A stretch of DNA of 64,000 nucleotides, from positions 51,285-115,284 of the forward strand of contig NZ_JAHDTF010000037.1 in NCBI RefSeq assembly GCF_018531465.1, given 5' to 3'. The position numbers were made by a program, and so were the translations under genes. The stretch's first letter is position 1. Every line of letters begins with the position of its first letter. The DNA comes from Sphaerisporangium fuscum. GTDB lineage: Bacteria; Actinomycetota; Actinomycetes; Streptosporangiales; Streptosporangiaceae. The notes below the pieces were generated by a model. It saw nothing but the letters and a program-made list of their open reading frames with translations. It was not told the DNA's origin and ran no database searches. Shown here in pieces: positions 23,911 through 32,168 of the stretch.

Positions 23911-26724
23911 TCAACGGCCGGGCAGCCGGTCGGCGAGGAGCTGGGCCAGGTGGACGCCCCGGCGGGGGGACAGATCGGCGAGCTGCGTACGGCAGGAGAA
24001 GCCGTCGGCGAGGACGACGGTCTCCGCGTCCGCCTGCCGGATCGCGGGCAGCAGCTGGTGCTCGGCGACCGCCACCGACACCTCGTAGTGCCCCTTCTCG
24101 ACCCCGAAGTTGCCGGCCAGCCCGCAGCACCCGCCGAGCCGCCGTACCTCGGCGCCCGCCTCCCGCAGCAGCCGGGCGTCCTGGTCCCAGCCCATGACGG
24201 CGTGGTGGTGGCAGTGCGGCTGCGCCACCGCCCGCAGGCCGTCGAGCGAGGGCGGACGCCAGCCGGGGGTGGCGGACAGCAGTTCGGCCAGGGTGCGGGT
24301 CGCCGCCGCCACCGGCGCGGCCCGCTCGCCCAGCAGCTCCAGCGCGTCCGAGCGCAGGACGGCCGTGCACGACGGCTCCATGCCCACGATCGGCACACCC
24401 GCCTCCGCGGCCTCGGCCAGCTCCCCGACCGTACGGCCCAGGACGGCCTTGGCCGTGTCGAGCTGGCCGGTGGAGATCCAGGTGAGCGCGCAGCACTGGC
24501 GGCGTCCGCCGATCTCGGGCCGGTACCCCGCGGCCTCCAGCACGGCCACGGTCGCCCGTCCGACCTCCGGGGCGAAGTGATCGGTGAAGGTGTCGACGAA
24601 CAGCATCACCGGCCTGCCCTCCGCCGCCCGCGTGTCCCGGGTGCGCTCGAACCAGCGCCGGAACGTCTCGGGGGCGAACTCGGGCAGCGTGCGCCGCCGG
24701 TCCACCCCGGCGACCGCCAGCGCCGCTCGCCGCAGGCCCGGCACGCGCAGGACGGCGTTGACGGCGCGCGGCATCCGTCCGGCCAGGCGCGACCAGAACG
24801 GCAGCCGGCCCAGGGAGTAGTGGGACGCCGGGCGCAGCCGCCCGCGGTAGGACTGGTAGAGCATTTCGGACTTGTAGGCGGCCATGTCGATGCCGGTCGG
24901 GCAGTCCGAGGCGCAGCCCTTGCACGACAGGCACAGGTCGAGGGCCTCGTGGACCTCCGGCGAACGCCATCCGCCGGTCACCTCGGAGCCGTTGACCATC
25001 TCCTGCAGCACGCGGGCGCGGCCGCGCGTGGAGTCCTTCTCCTCCCTGGTGGCCAGGTAGGACGGGCACATCACCCCGCCGGTCGCGGTGGTGTCGGCGC
25101 GGCACTTGCCGACCCCGGTGCAGCGGTGGACGGCCCGGCCGAAGTCGCCGCCGTCGTGCCGGTAGGCCAGGGCGAGGTCACGGCGTACCGGCCGGGCGGC
25201 CGGGACGCGCAGGTCGGCGTCGAGCGGTCGGGGCCGGACCAGCACGCCCGGGTTGAGCACGTCACCGGGGTCGAAGATGGCCTTGACCTGGGCGAACAGG
25301 TCGATGACCTCGGCGGGGTACATCAGCGGCAGCAGCTCGCCGCGGGCCCGGCCGTCGCCGTGCTCGCCCGACAACGAGCCGCCGTACCCCGCCACCAGCG
25401 TGGCGGCGGCGACGAGGAAGGCGCGGAACGCCTCCTTCCCGCCCGGCCGGTCGAGCGGCACGTCGAGGCGGATGTGCAGGCAGCCGTCGCCGAAGTGCCC
25501 GTACGGCAGCCCCGTCAGGCCGTGCCCGGCCATCAGCGCCTCGAAGTCGCGCAGGTAGCGGCCCAGCATGGCGGGCGGCACCGCGGCGTCCTCCCAGCCG
25601 GCGTGGGCGGGCAGCCCGGCGGGACTGCGGCCGGACAGCCCCGCGCCGTCCTCCCTGATGCGCCACAGCGCCGCCGCCCGCGCCATGTCGGTGACGACCA
25701 GGGCGTCCTCGGAGCCGGCGGCCACCCGCCCGGCCCGGTCGAGCACCTCGGCCTCGTCGTCGCCCGCGACCTCGACGAACAGCCACGCGGCGCCGGGCGG
25801 CAGCGGCGGCACGGCCGACGGGCCGTGCCGCCGGCGCACGACGTCGACGATGCGCGCGTCGATGCCCTCGCAGGCCGTGGGCCGGTGCTCCAGCAGGGCG
25901 GGGGCGGCGTCCCCGGCGGCGGCGATGTCGTCGTACCCGAGGACCACCAGGACGCGGTGCGCCGGGTCGGTGACGAGCGTGACGGTCGCCTCGGTCAGGA
26001 CGGCGAGGGTGCCCTCGCTGCCGGCCAGCAGGCGGGCCACGTCGAACCGCCGTTCCGGCAGCAGGTGCTCCAGCGCGTAGCCCGACACCTGCCGTCCGAA
26101 CAGGCCGAAGCGGGTCCTGATCGTGGCGAGGTTGGCGTTGACCAGGTCGTGCAGCGCGGCCAGCTCGGGCGTCCGGCCGCCCAGCGGGGACGGCAGGTCG
26201 AGCGCGGCGCCGGTGCCGGTCACGGCCTTGAGGGCGGCGATGTTGTCGCAGGTGCGGCCGTAGCCGAGCGTCCGGGATCCGCAGGCGTTGTTGCCGATCA
26301 TGCCGCCGATGGTGCAGCGGGTGTGGGTGGACGGGTCGGGGCCGAACCTGAGCCCGTACGGCGCCGCGGCCCGCTGCAGGTCGGCCTGGACGACGCCGGG
26401 CTGCACCACCGCGGTCCGGGCCTCCGGGTCGACGTGCAGCACCTGCCGCATGTGGCGGCTGAAGTCCAGCACGAGACCGGGGCCGACGGCGTTCCCGGCG
26501 ACCGAGGTGCCGCCGCCGCGGGCGGTGAGGGGGACGCCGTGGCGGGCGCACAGCTCGATCGCGGTGGCCACGTCCTCGGCGGACCGGGGCCGGGCGACCA
26601 GCAGCGGCGGCACCCGGTAGAGCGAGGCGTCGGAGGAGTAGGCCGCCCGCGTGGTGGCGTCGTCCAGCACGTCGGTGACCCCGCGCCGGCGCAGTTCGGT
26701 CGCGAGGGAGGCTGCCGGGTTCAT
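23911..26724 (-). CDS. D-2-hydroxyglutarate dehydrogenase-type FAD/Fe-S oxidoreductase (YdiJ-like)
   Basis: This 937-residue fusion has four parts. An FAD-binding-4 domain comes first (TARGGGTSVAGNAVGPG, MIGNNACGSRTLGYGRTCDN), then a C-terminal oxidase domain with GHFGDGCLHIRLD and SLSGEHGDGRARGELLP. A ferredoxin-like part follows (CTGVGKC, CLSCKGCASDCPTG), and CCG domains end in GGCCGLAGNFG. Long FAD-Fe-S fusions like YdiJ oxidise D-2-hydroxyglutarate to 2-oxoglutarate. D-lactate is an alternative substrate, but the divergent neighbour is the enzyme that makes D-2-hydroxyglutarate. I start at ATG 26724, since the extra 20 residues upstream cover promoter DNA. The -10 region lies about seven bases before the ATG, suggesting a leaderless mRNA. 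Confidence 0.86.
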   Translation of the reverse strand: MNPAASLATELRRRGVTDVLDDATTRAAYSSDASLYRVPPLLVARPRSAEDVATAIELCARHGVPLTARGGGTSVAGNAVGPGLVLDFSRHMRQVLHVDPEARTAVVQPGVVQADLQRAAAPYGLRFGPDPSTHTRCTIGGMIGNNACGSRTLGYGRTCDNIAALKAVTGTGAALDLPSPLGGRTPELAALHDLVNANLATIRTRFGLFGRQVSGYALEHLLPERRFDVARLLAGSEGTLAVLTEATVTLVTDPAHRVLVVLGYDDIAAAGDAAPALLEHRPTACEGIDARIVDVVRRRHGPSAVPPLPPGAAWLFVEVAGDDEAEVLDRAGRVAAGSEDALVVTDMARAAALWRIREDGAGLSGRSPAGLPAHAGWEDAAVPPAMLGRYLRDFEALMAGHGLTGLPYGHFGDGCLHIRLDVPLDRPGGKEAFRAFLVAAATLVAGYGGSLSGEHGDGRARGELLPLMYPAEVIDLFAQVKAIFDPGDVLNPGVLVRPRPLDADLRVPAARPVRRDLALAYRHDGGDFGRAVHRCTGVGKCRADTTATGGVMCPSYLATREEKDSTRGRARVLQEMVNGSEVTGGWRSPEVHEALDLCLSCKGCASDCPTGIDMAAYKSEMLYQSYRGRLRPASHYSLGRLPFWSRLAGRMPRAVNAVLRVPGLRRAALAVAGVDRRRTLPEFAPETFRRWFERTRDTRAAEGRPVMLFVDTFTDHFAPEVGRATVAVLEAAGYRPEIGGRRQCCALTWISTGQLDTAKAVLGRTVGELAEAAEAGVPIVGMEPSCTAVLRSDALELLGERAAPVAAATRTLAELLSATPGWRPPSLDGLRAVAQPHCHHHAVMGWDQDARLLREAGAEVRRLGGCCGLAGNFGVEKGHYEVSVAVAEHQLLPAIRQADAETVVLADGFSCRTQLADLSPRRGVHLAQLLADRLPGR

Positions 26725-26729
26725 AAGTA

Positions 26730-26793
26730 GCATGTTACATGCGACCCCCTGGCGCTCAACCCCGACTTCTCCGTACTGTTGCATGTAACACGC
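26730..26793. promoter_or_regulatory. Divergent promoter region with two GntR-type operators
   Basis: GCATGTTACATGC (26730-26742) is a perfect palindrome around one central base. A second copy, GCATGTAACACGC (26781-26793), has one mismatch. For the leftward gene, TTGAGC (-35) and TAACAT (-10, 16-bp spacing) can be read on the minus strand, with the first operator covering the -10 box. The form matches sites of FadR-subfamily GntR repressors, and such a gene lies at 28220-28966. Confidence 0.7.
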
Positions 26794-26827
26794 TACTCAA
26801 GGCTCGGCGGGAAGAGGAGAAGGGAAC

Positions 26828-28219
26828 ATGGTCGACTCGACCGCACTGCGGGCGGCTTTCGCGCGGCGGCTGTCAGCGATGTACGGGACGGAGGTCCCCG
26901 CGTACACCACACTGGTCGAGGTCGCGCAGGACGTGAACCGCGAGGTGCTGGAGCGCGCCGGGGCCGACGCCGAACGGCTCGGCTCCATCGAGCGGGTCAC
27001 CGCCGAGCGCCACGGCGCGATCCGCGTCGGCACACCGGCCGAGATGGCGCAGGTCGCCCGCGTCTTCGGCGCGATGGGCATGTACCCCGTCGGCTACTAC
27101 GACCTGCGCGAGGCGGCCAGCAGCTCGGTACCGGTCGTCTCCACGGCCTTCCGCCCCGTCGAGGAGGCCGAACTGGCGGCCAACCCGTTCCGCGTCTTCA
27201 CGTCCATGCTGGTCACGGGCGACCGGCGGTTCTTCGACGAGGACCTCGAACGCCGGCTGGAGGAGTTCCTCGGGGCGCGCCGGCTGTTCCCGCCGCGGCT
27301 GCTGGAGCTGGCCGGCCGGGCCGAGGCCGAGGGCGGCCTGGACGACCGGGCGGCCGAGGAGTTCCTCACCCTCGCCACGCGGGCGTTCGAGCTGTCCAGG
27401 GAGCCCGTCTCCCGCGGCTGGTACGCCGAGCTGGAGCGCGTCTCCTCGGTCGCCGCCGACATCGGCGGGGTGCCGAGCACGCACGTCAACCACCTGACCC
27501 CGCGCGTGCTCGACATCGACGCCCTCTACGAGCGCATGGCCGAGCGCGGCATCACGATGATCGACGCCATCCAGGGGCCGCCCCGCTGGGACGGCCCCGA
27601 CCTGCTGCTGCGCCAGACCTCCTTCCGCGCGCTGGCCGAACCGCGGCTGTTCCGTGAGGACGACGGCCGCGTCGTCTCCGACGACCTTCGCGTGCGGTTC
27701 GGGGAGGTGGAGGCGCGGGGCATCGCCGTCACGCCGGCGGGCCGCGCGCTGTACGACGAGCTGACGGCCGAGCTGGAGGCGGCGCTCGCGGGGCGGCGCG
27801 TCACGGCGGAGGAGCGCAACGCCGTCGCGGCGAAACTGTGGGAGGGCCAGGTCCCGCGCACCGAGGCCGAACTGATCGGCGGCGACCTGGCCTACTTCAC
27901 CTTCCACACCACCGGCGCCCGCCCCGGGTCCGCTCCCCCGGCCGATCTCTCCACCCTGCTGGCGGAGGGGTGGGTCACCGCGCGGCCCATCGTTTACGAG
28001 GACTTCCTGCCGCGCTCGGCCGCCGGGATCTTCCAGTCGAACCTGACCTCCGACGGCTCCAAGGACGTGACCAGGGCGGGCGCGGAGTTCGGCGCCGAGG
28101 CGCTGGCCGAGGTGCTCGGCCGGCCGCTGCACGACCCGTACGAGCTGTACGCCTCCACGCGGGCCGCGTCGCTGGCGCGGGTCCGCGAGGAACTGGGGCT
28201 CGCCCGGCTGGACTCCTGA
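26828..28219 (+). CDS. hglS: HglS/YdcJ-type 2-oxoadipate dioxygenase/decarboxylase (DUF1338)
   Basis: The 463-residue protein matches E. coli YdcJ and P. putida HglS throughout: ERHGAIRVGTPAEMAQVARV, GMYPVGYYDLREA, STAFRPVEEAELAANPFRVF, HVNHLTPRVLDIDALYERM, RFGEVEARGIAVTPAGR and YEDFLPRSAAGIFQSNL. The metal ligands known from HglS correspond to His62, His222 and Glu293, with the substrate Arg at 66. HglS is an Fe(II) enzyme that converts 2-oxoadipate and O2 to D-2-hydroxyglutarate and CO2 in lysine catabolism. The start is ATG 26828 behind AGGAGAAGGG. It is divergent from the enzyme that would use its product, and both promoters share GntR-type operators. Confidence 0.92.
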   Translation: MVDSTALRAAFARRLSAMYGTEVPAYTTLVEVAQDVNREVLERAGADAERLGSIERVTAERHGAIRVGTPAEMAQVARVFGAMGMYPVGYYDLREAASSSVPVVSTAFRPVEEAELAANPFRVFTSMLVTGDRRFFDEDLERRLEEFLGARRLFPPRLLELAGRAEAEGGLDDRAAEEFLTLATRAFELSREPVSRGWYAELERVSSVAADIGGVPSTHVNHLTPRVLDIDALYERMAERGITMIDAIQGPPRWDGPDLLLRQTSFRALAEPRLFREDDGRVVSDDLRVRFGEVEARGIAVTPAGRALYDELTAELEAALAGRRVTAEERNAVAAKLWEGQVPRTEAELIGGDLAYFTFHTTGARPGSAPPADLSTLLAEGWVTARPIVYEDFLPRSAAGIFQSNLTSDGSKDVTRAGAEFGAEALAEVLGRPLHDPYELYASTRAASLARVREELGLARLDS

Positions 28220-28966
28220 TCAGGCCTCGTCGACGATGGACGCCCACAGCGCGTCCACGTCGACCGGCTCCCCCTGCGCCCTGGCGGCCTGCCGGGCCAG
28301 GATGAGGCCGGTGTTGGTGAGGTGGGCGCGCATCGCCCGTACCGCTCCCCCGGGGTCGGCGGCGGCGACGGCCGCCACGATCGGCTCGTGCTCCTCGTGC
28401 ACCTGCAGCAGGCTCCGGGACCGGTCGTCGGTGGACGTGCCGAGGATGCGCATCGTGTCGCGCAGGCCGCCGACGATCGCGCGGGCCCTGTCGTTGCCCG
28501 CCGCGGCGAGGATGTGATCGTGCAGGGCCTGGTCGAGGTGGAAGAACAGCGACTCGTCGCCCGCGGCGACCGCCGCCGCCATCTCGTCCATGGTCGCGCT
28601 CAGGAGGTCGCCGAGCTCGGCGGGCCCGCGCCCGGCTACCCGCCGGACGGCCGGGAGCTCCAGGGCCAGCCGCACCCCGAAGATCTCGACGATCTCCCTG
28701 GGATGCGGCAGCACGACACGGAACCCCCGGTTGCGCTCCACCTGCACCAGCCCCGCCTCGGCGAGCCGCAGCAGCGCCTCGCGCACCGGGCTCCTGGAGA
28801 CGTTGAGCTGCTCGGCCACCTGGTAGACGGAGTAGAGCCGGCCCGGGACCATGGCCCCGGTGTGCACCGCGCGCCGCACCTCGGAGATCACCTGCTCGGC
28901 CAGCGACCGGCCCGCGTGCGGCAGCGGCTGCAGCTTGAGTTCGGCGTGCTCGCGGGTGGGTGGCAT
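28220..28966 (-). CDS. GntR-family (FCD) regulator, probable repressor of hglS and the D-2HG dehydrogenase
   Basis: The 248-residue regulator has an N-terminal winged HTH (VAEQLNVSRSPVREALLRLA) and a C-terminal all-helical FCD ligand domain with ALHDHILAAAGNDRARAIVG, typical of the FadR subfamily. FCD domains often bind carboxylic acids through a metal. Its stop abuts the hglS stop (TGATCA) with no spacer. A palindromic site overlaps its own start codon, and two similar sites lie between hglS and the dehydrogenase gene. It is therefore the likely local repressor, with 2-oxoadipate or D-2-hydroxyglutarate as plausible effectors (inference). Confidence 0.88.
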   Translation of the reverse strand: MPPTREHAELKLQPLPHAGRSLAEQVISEVRRAVHTGAMVPGRLYSVYQVAEQLNVSRSPVREALLRLAEAGLVQVERNRGFRVVLPHPREIVEIFGVRLALELPAVRRVAGRGPAELGDLLSATMDEMAAAVAAGDESLFFHLDQALHDHILAAAGNDRARAIVGGLRDTMRILGTSTDDRSRSLLQVHEEHEPIVAAVAAADPGGAVRAMRAHLTNTGLILARQAARAQGEPVDVDALWASIVDEA

Positions 28967-28976
28967 GCAGGCATGC
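28963..28976. promoter_or_regulatory. Operator over the GntR start codon
   Basis: GCATGCAGGCATGC is a near-symmetric repeat of GCATGC around two bases. It overlaps the ATG of the GntR gene and, on the minus strand, a possible -10 box TAGCAT about six bases upstream. It shares the GCATG arms of the sites at 26730 and 26781 but has a different centre. Autoregulation is likely. Confidence 0.5.
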
Positions 28977-29031
28977 TACCCATAGCGGACCGGCCGCGAT
29001 CAGCACCGTCCGGGCCCCGCGCGGGGAGGCG

Positions 29032-29463
29032 TCAGCAGGGGGCGGGGGTGAGACGGAAGCCGAGCTGGCAGTACAGCTCGAGCTGGTCGTAGTAGTCACG
29101 GTCGGTGATGATGCGGCCGTCCTCGGTAGAGCACGCGCAGACGCCGCGGACCACGATGCGCCTGCCGGTCGGCTCGACCACCTCGCCGTCGGGCAGGAGG
29201 AACGGGCCGGTGTGGGTGCCGGTGAGCGTGTACTCCGTGACCGACGGATCCAGCCACTCGAACTTGTGCCATGGGGTGATCTTCAGATCCGGGAACGCCG
29301 TGAAGAGGTGCTCGAACTTCCAGGCGATCTGCTCATGCCCCTCGGCCACCCCGGCGGGGCTCACGTAGACCGCGTCCGGGCTGTAGCAGTCGAGCAGCCT
29401 GCCGAGATCATGCTCGTTCATCGCTGCGATGAAGGCGTCCTTCAGCTCCCGGGCATTGGGCAT
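29032..29463 (-). CDS. SnoaL-like / NTF2-fold protein
   Basis: This 143-residue protein has an NTF2-fold SnoaL_2-type pattern: LKDAFIAAMNEHDLGRLLDC, YSPDAVYVSPAGVAEGHEQI and FPDLKITPWHKFEWLDPSVT, then a central TGTHTGPFLLPDG strand pair and a RIITDRDYYDQLELYCQLG end. In the family this cone-shaped pocket binds small hydrophobic ligands; some members are polyketide cyclases, others have no known activity. The start is ATG 29463, chosen over 29469 because GAAAGGG then sits at normal spacing. It stands alone between the GntR gene and the divergently read nucleoside-import operon. The ligand is unknown. Confidence 0.75.
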   Translation of the reverse strand: MPNARELKDAFIAAMNEHDLGRLLDCYSPDAVYVSPAGVAEGHEQIAWKFEHLFTAFPDLKITPWHKFEWLDPSVTEYTLTGTHTGPFLLPDGEVVEPTGRRIVVRGVCACSTEDGRIITDRDYYDQLELYCQLGFRLTPAPC

Positions 29464-29581
29464 GGCCATCACCCTTTCTGACGCCTCCAAGCTACCTTTC
29501 GCGGTGCGCCCCCCAGAAGACCAGGTCATCGGCGGGATCACCCGGAGGCAGAGGCTCCGCGTCCCGGAGCATTCCCCCCTA

Positions 29582-29617
29582 TTCAGGTTGTTCAGGTAGG
29601 AAAAGAGGCAATATGCT
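29582..29617 (+). promoter_or_regulatory. Promoter of the nucleoside-salvage operon (leaderless type)
   Basis: TTGTTC (29588-29593) and TATGCT (29612-29617) are 18 bases apart. The ATG at 29626 is only nine bases downstream and no clear ribosome-binding site precedes it, so the mRNA may be leaderless. TTCAGGT occurs twice, at 29582 and 29591, across the -35 box, and is a candidate regulator site. Confidence 0.5.
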
Positions 29618-29625
29618 TCGGGACC

Positions 29626-30648
29626 ATGCGCACCACCTGCAAGCCAGCCGTACTGGCCGCCGCCGCGCTCACGCTCGCCGCGTGCGGCGGCGGTGACCGG
29701 CAGCCGGCCGCCGCCCCCGGCACGTCCGTCATCCTCATCACCCCGAACCCGGTGGGGACCAACAGCTTCCTCCAGCTCAGCGTCAAGGGCGCCGAGGCCG
29801 CGGCGAAGGAGATCGGAGCCTCCTTCAAGCTCTACGAGAGCAAGGACCCCACGAGCATCGCCCAGAACCTCGACGCCGCCGTACGGGCGAAGCCGACGGT
29901 GATCGTGGGCGTGACGTTCTCGTTCGACGACCTGTTCGCCACGGTCCCCAAGCAGCACCCCGGGCAGCAGTTCCTGCAGGTGGACTCCTGCGCCAAGGTC
30001 CAGGCCGCCAACCTGACCTGTGTCTCCTTCAAGGAGCACGAGGCGGCGTACCTCGCCGGCGTCGAGGCCGGGTTGCTGTCCAGGAGCGGCAAGCTCGGCG
30101 TGGTCGCGGCGCTCGATTCGCCGTTCGTGCACCGGTGGATCGACCCGTTCTTCGCGGGCGCCAAGTCGGTCAGGCCATCCGTCACCGGCACCCCGTTGTA
30201 CGTCGGCGGCAACAATCCCTTCAGCGACCCGGCGCGCGCCAAGTCCCAGGCGCAGTCGCTCACCGGACAGGGCGCCGACATCGTCGCCGCGGCGGCCTCC
30301 GGCGGCAACCAGGGGGTCTTCGAGGCCACCGCGGCCGCGGGCGCCAAGTCCTTCGGCGTGGACGTCAACCAGTGCGCGCAGAGCCCGGGGGCGATCGTCG
30401 ACAACGTCCTCAAGCACGTCGACGTGGCCGAGGCCTCCGCCATCAAGGACATCGCCGCCGGCAGGGCGGGCGGCGTCAAGGTGTACGGGCTGAAGGAGGG
30501 CGGCGTCGGGGTGAACGCGCTCGGCGACGACCTGGGCTCCTCGGGCTGCACCGTCGCCTCCAGCCCCGAAGTGGTGGCCAAGGTCAAGCAGGTCCGCGAC
30601 GACATCGTGGCGGGGACCGTCACGGTGACCGACCCGCTGGCGGGCTAG
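29626..30648 (+). CDS. BMP-family nucleoside-binding lipoprotein of ABC importer
   Basis: This 340-residue lipoprotein has lipobox TLAAC (Cys20) and a PnrA/BMP-type binding domain: SFLQLSVKGAEAAAKEIGAS, the AAYLAGVEAGLLSRSGKLGV block typical of BMP proteins, GADIVAAAASGGNQGVFEAT and KSFGVDVNQCAQSPGAIVDN. BMP proteins bind purine or other nucleosides at the cell surface. The following genes encode a matching double-ATPase and two permeases, then enzymes of methylthioribose metabolism. The ligand may therefore be methylthioadenosine or another 5'-modified nucleoside, which the sequence does not show directly. The next gene begins two bases after the stop. Confidence 0.86.
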   Translation: MRTTCKPAVLAAAALTLAACGGGDRQPAAAPGTSVILITPNPVGTNSFLQLSVKGAEAAAKEIGASFKLYESKDPTSIAQNLDAAVRAKPTVIVGVTFSFDDLFATVPKQHPGQQFLQVDSCAKVQAANLTCVSFKEHEAAYLAGVEAGLLSRSGKLGVVAALDSPFVHRWIDPFFAGAKSVRPSVTGTPLYVGGNNPFSDPARAKSQAQSLTGQGADIVAAAASGGNQGVFEATAAAGAKSFGVDVNQCAQSPGAIVDNVLKHVDVAEASAIKDIAAGRAGGVKVYGLKEGGVGVNALGDDLGSSGCTVASSPEVVAKVKQVRDDIVAGTVTVTDPLAG

Positions 30649-30650
30649 GC

Positions 30651-32168
30651 ATGCCGGCTGTCGAGCTGGTGGGCGTCACCAAGCGCTTCGGCCCCGTCCT
30701 CGCCAACGACGGTGTGGACCTGGCGGTGGAGCGGGGCGAGGTGCACGCCGTCGTCGGGGAGAACGGCGCGGGCAAGTCCACGCTGATGTCCATCCTGTAC
30801 GGCCTGCACCGCCCCGACGCCGGGCACGTGCTGCGGGACGGCGTACGGGTCCGGCTGCGCTCCCCCGCCGACGCGATCGCGCTGGGGCTCGGCATGGTCC
30901 ACCAGCGCCTGCGGCTGTTCCCCGGACTGACGGTGACCGAGAACGTGGTGATCGGCGCGGAGCCCGTCCGGCGCGGCGTGCTCGACCGCCAGGCCGCCCG
31001 TCGTTCCGTGGCCGAGCTGGCCGGCCGGTACGGGCTGGAGGTGGACCCCGCGGCCCGCGTCGGCGAGCTGCCGGTGGGGGTGCGGCAGCGCGTGGAGATC
31101 CTCAAGGCGCTTCACCGGCGGGCCGAGGTGCTCATCCTGGACGAGCCGACCGCCGTCCTCACCCCCGGCGAGGCCACGCGCCTGTTCGGCATGCTGCGCG
31201 GGCTCACGGCGGCCGGGGTGTCGGTCGTGCTCGTGACGCACAAACTGGGCGAGGTGCTCGCGGCGAGCGACCGCGTGACCGTGCTGCGCGGCGGACGGGT
31301 GACGGGCCGCTTCGTGACGGCCGCCACGTCGGCGGACGACCTGGTCCGGGCCATGATCGGCCGCTCGCTCCGGGCGAGGGGCGCTTCCCTCGCCGTGCCG
31401 GGCCGCACCGCGTCGCCCTCGCCCTCCGCTCCGGCGGGCGCGGCGCCCGCGCCGTACGCGCTGGAGGTCCGGGACCTGGGCGTCCACGACCGGGACGGGG
31501 TGGCGCGGGTCGCCGGGGTGTCCTTCGGCGTGCGGCCCGGGGAGATCGTCGGCATCGCCGGAGTCGCCGGGAGCGGGCAGCGTGAGCTGGTCGACGCCGT
31601 GACCGGGCTCCGCCGCCCGGACGCCGGCGTGGTGCTGCTGGACGGACGGCCGGCGGCGGGCGGCCGCGAGGAACGCGTCGCCTACGTGCCGGAGGACCGG
31701 GCGGGCCGGGCGACCGCGCCGGAGATGTCGCTGGCCGACAACCTGCTCATGGGCGAGCAGCGCGCGTTCCTCCTGAACGCCGACCTGGTCCGGCGGCGGG
31801 CCGCCGAACTGGTCGGGCGGTTCGCCATCCGGGCCGCCTCGGTGCGGACGCCGATCTCCCGGCTGTCGGGCGGCAACGCGCAGAAGGCGGTGCTGGCCAG
31901 AGAGCTGTCCAGGGACACGCCGGTGCTGGTGGTGGAGGAGCCGACGCAGGGCGTCGACGTCGGAGCCCAGGAGCGGATCCACGCGCTGCTCGCCGGGGCC
32001 CGCGACGCCGGGCGCGCCGTGCTGCTGCAGTCCAGCGAGCTGTCGGAGCTGCGCGCCCTGGCCGACCGGGTGCTGGTGATGTTCGAGGGCCGCCTGGTCG
32101 CCGAACTCCCCGTGGCCGAGGCCACCGACGAGCGGCTGGGCGCGGCCATGACGGGAGCCGCGGCGTGA
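30651..32168 (+). CDS. Nucleoside/sugar ABC importer ATPase with two nucleotide-binding domains
   Basis: The 505-residue protein fuses two ABC domains. The first has Walker A GENGAGKST and Walker B LILDEPTAVLTPGE, with the signature degenerated to VGELPVGVRQRVEILKAL. The second has a degenerate Walker A (GVAGSGQREL), an intact signature LSGGNAQKAVLARELS and LVVEEPTQGVDVGAQE. This split of sites, one consensus and one degenerate in each half, is characteristic of RbsA/YufO-type carbohydrate-uptake-2 and nucleoside importers. It works with the BMP lipoprotein and the two permeases that follow. Its stop overlaps the first permease start (GTGA). Confidence 0.9.
   Translation: MPAVELVGVTKRFGPVLANDGVDLAVERGEVHAVVGENGAGKSTLMSILYGLHRPDAGHVLRDGVRVRLRSPADAIALGLGMVHQRLRLFPGLTVTENVVIGAEPVRRGVLDRQAARRSVAELAGRYGLEVDPAARVGELPVGVRQRVEILKALHRRAEVLILDEPTAVLTPGEATRLFGMLRGLTAAGVSVVLVTHKLGEVLAASDRVTVLRGGRVTGRFVTAATSADDLVRAMIGRSLRARGASLAVPGRTASPSPSAPAGAAPAPYALEVRDLGVHDRDGVARVAGVSFGVRPGEIVGIAGVAGSGQRELVDAVTGLRRPDAGVVLLDGRPAAGGREERVAYVPEDRAGRATAPEMSLADNLLMGEQRAFLLNADLVRRRAAELVGRFAIRAASVRTPISRLSGGNAQKAVLARELSRDTPVLVVEEPTQGVDVGAQERIHALLAGARDAGRAVLLQSSELSELRALADRVLVMFEGRLVAELPVAEATDERLGAAMTGAAA

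Noticed and set aside
23950..26730. Plus-strand frame of 926 codons opposite the FAD/Fe-S gene
   Set aside because: The translation is Gly/Arg/Gln-rich without motifs, and the minus-strand protein matches YdiJ-type enzymes along its length.
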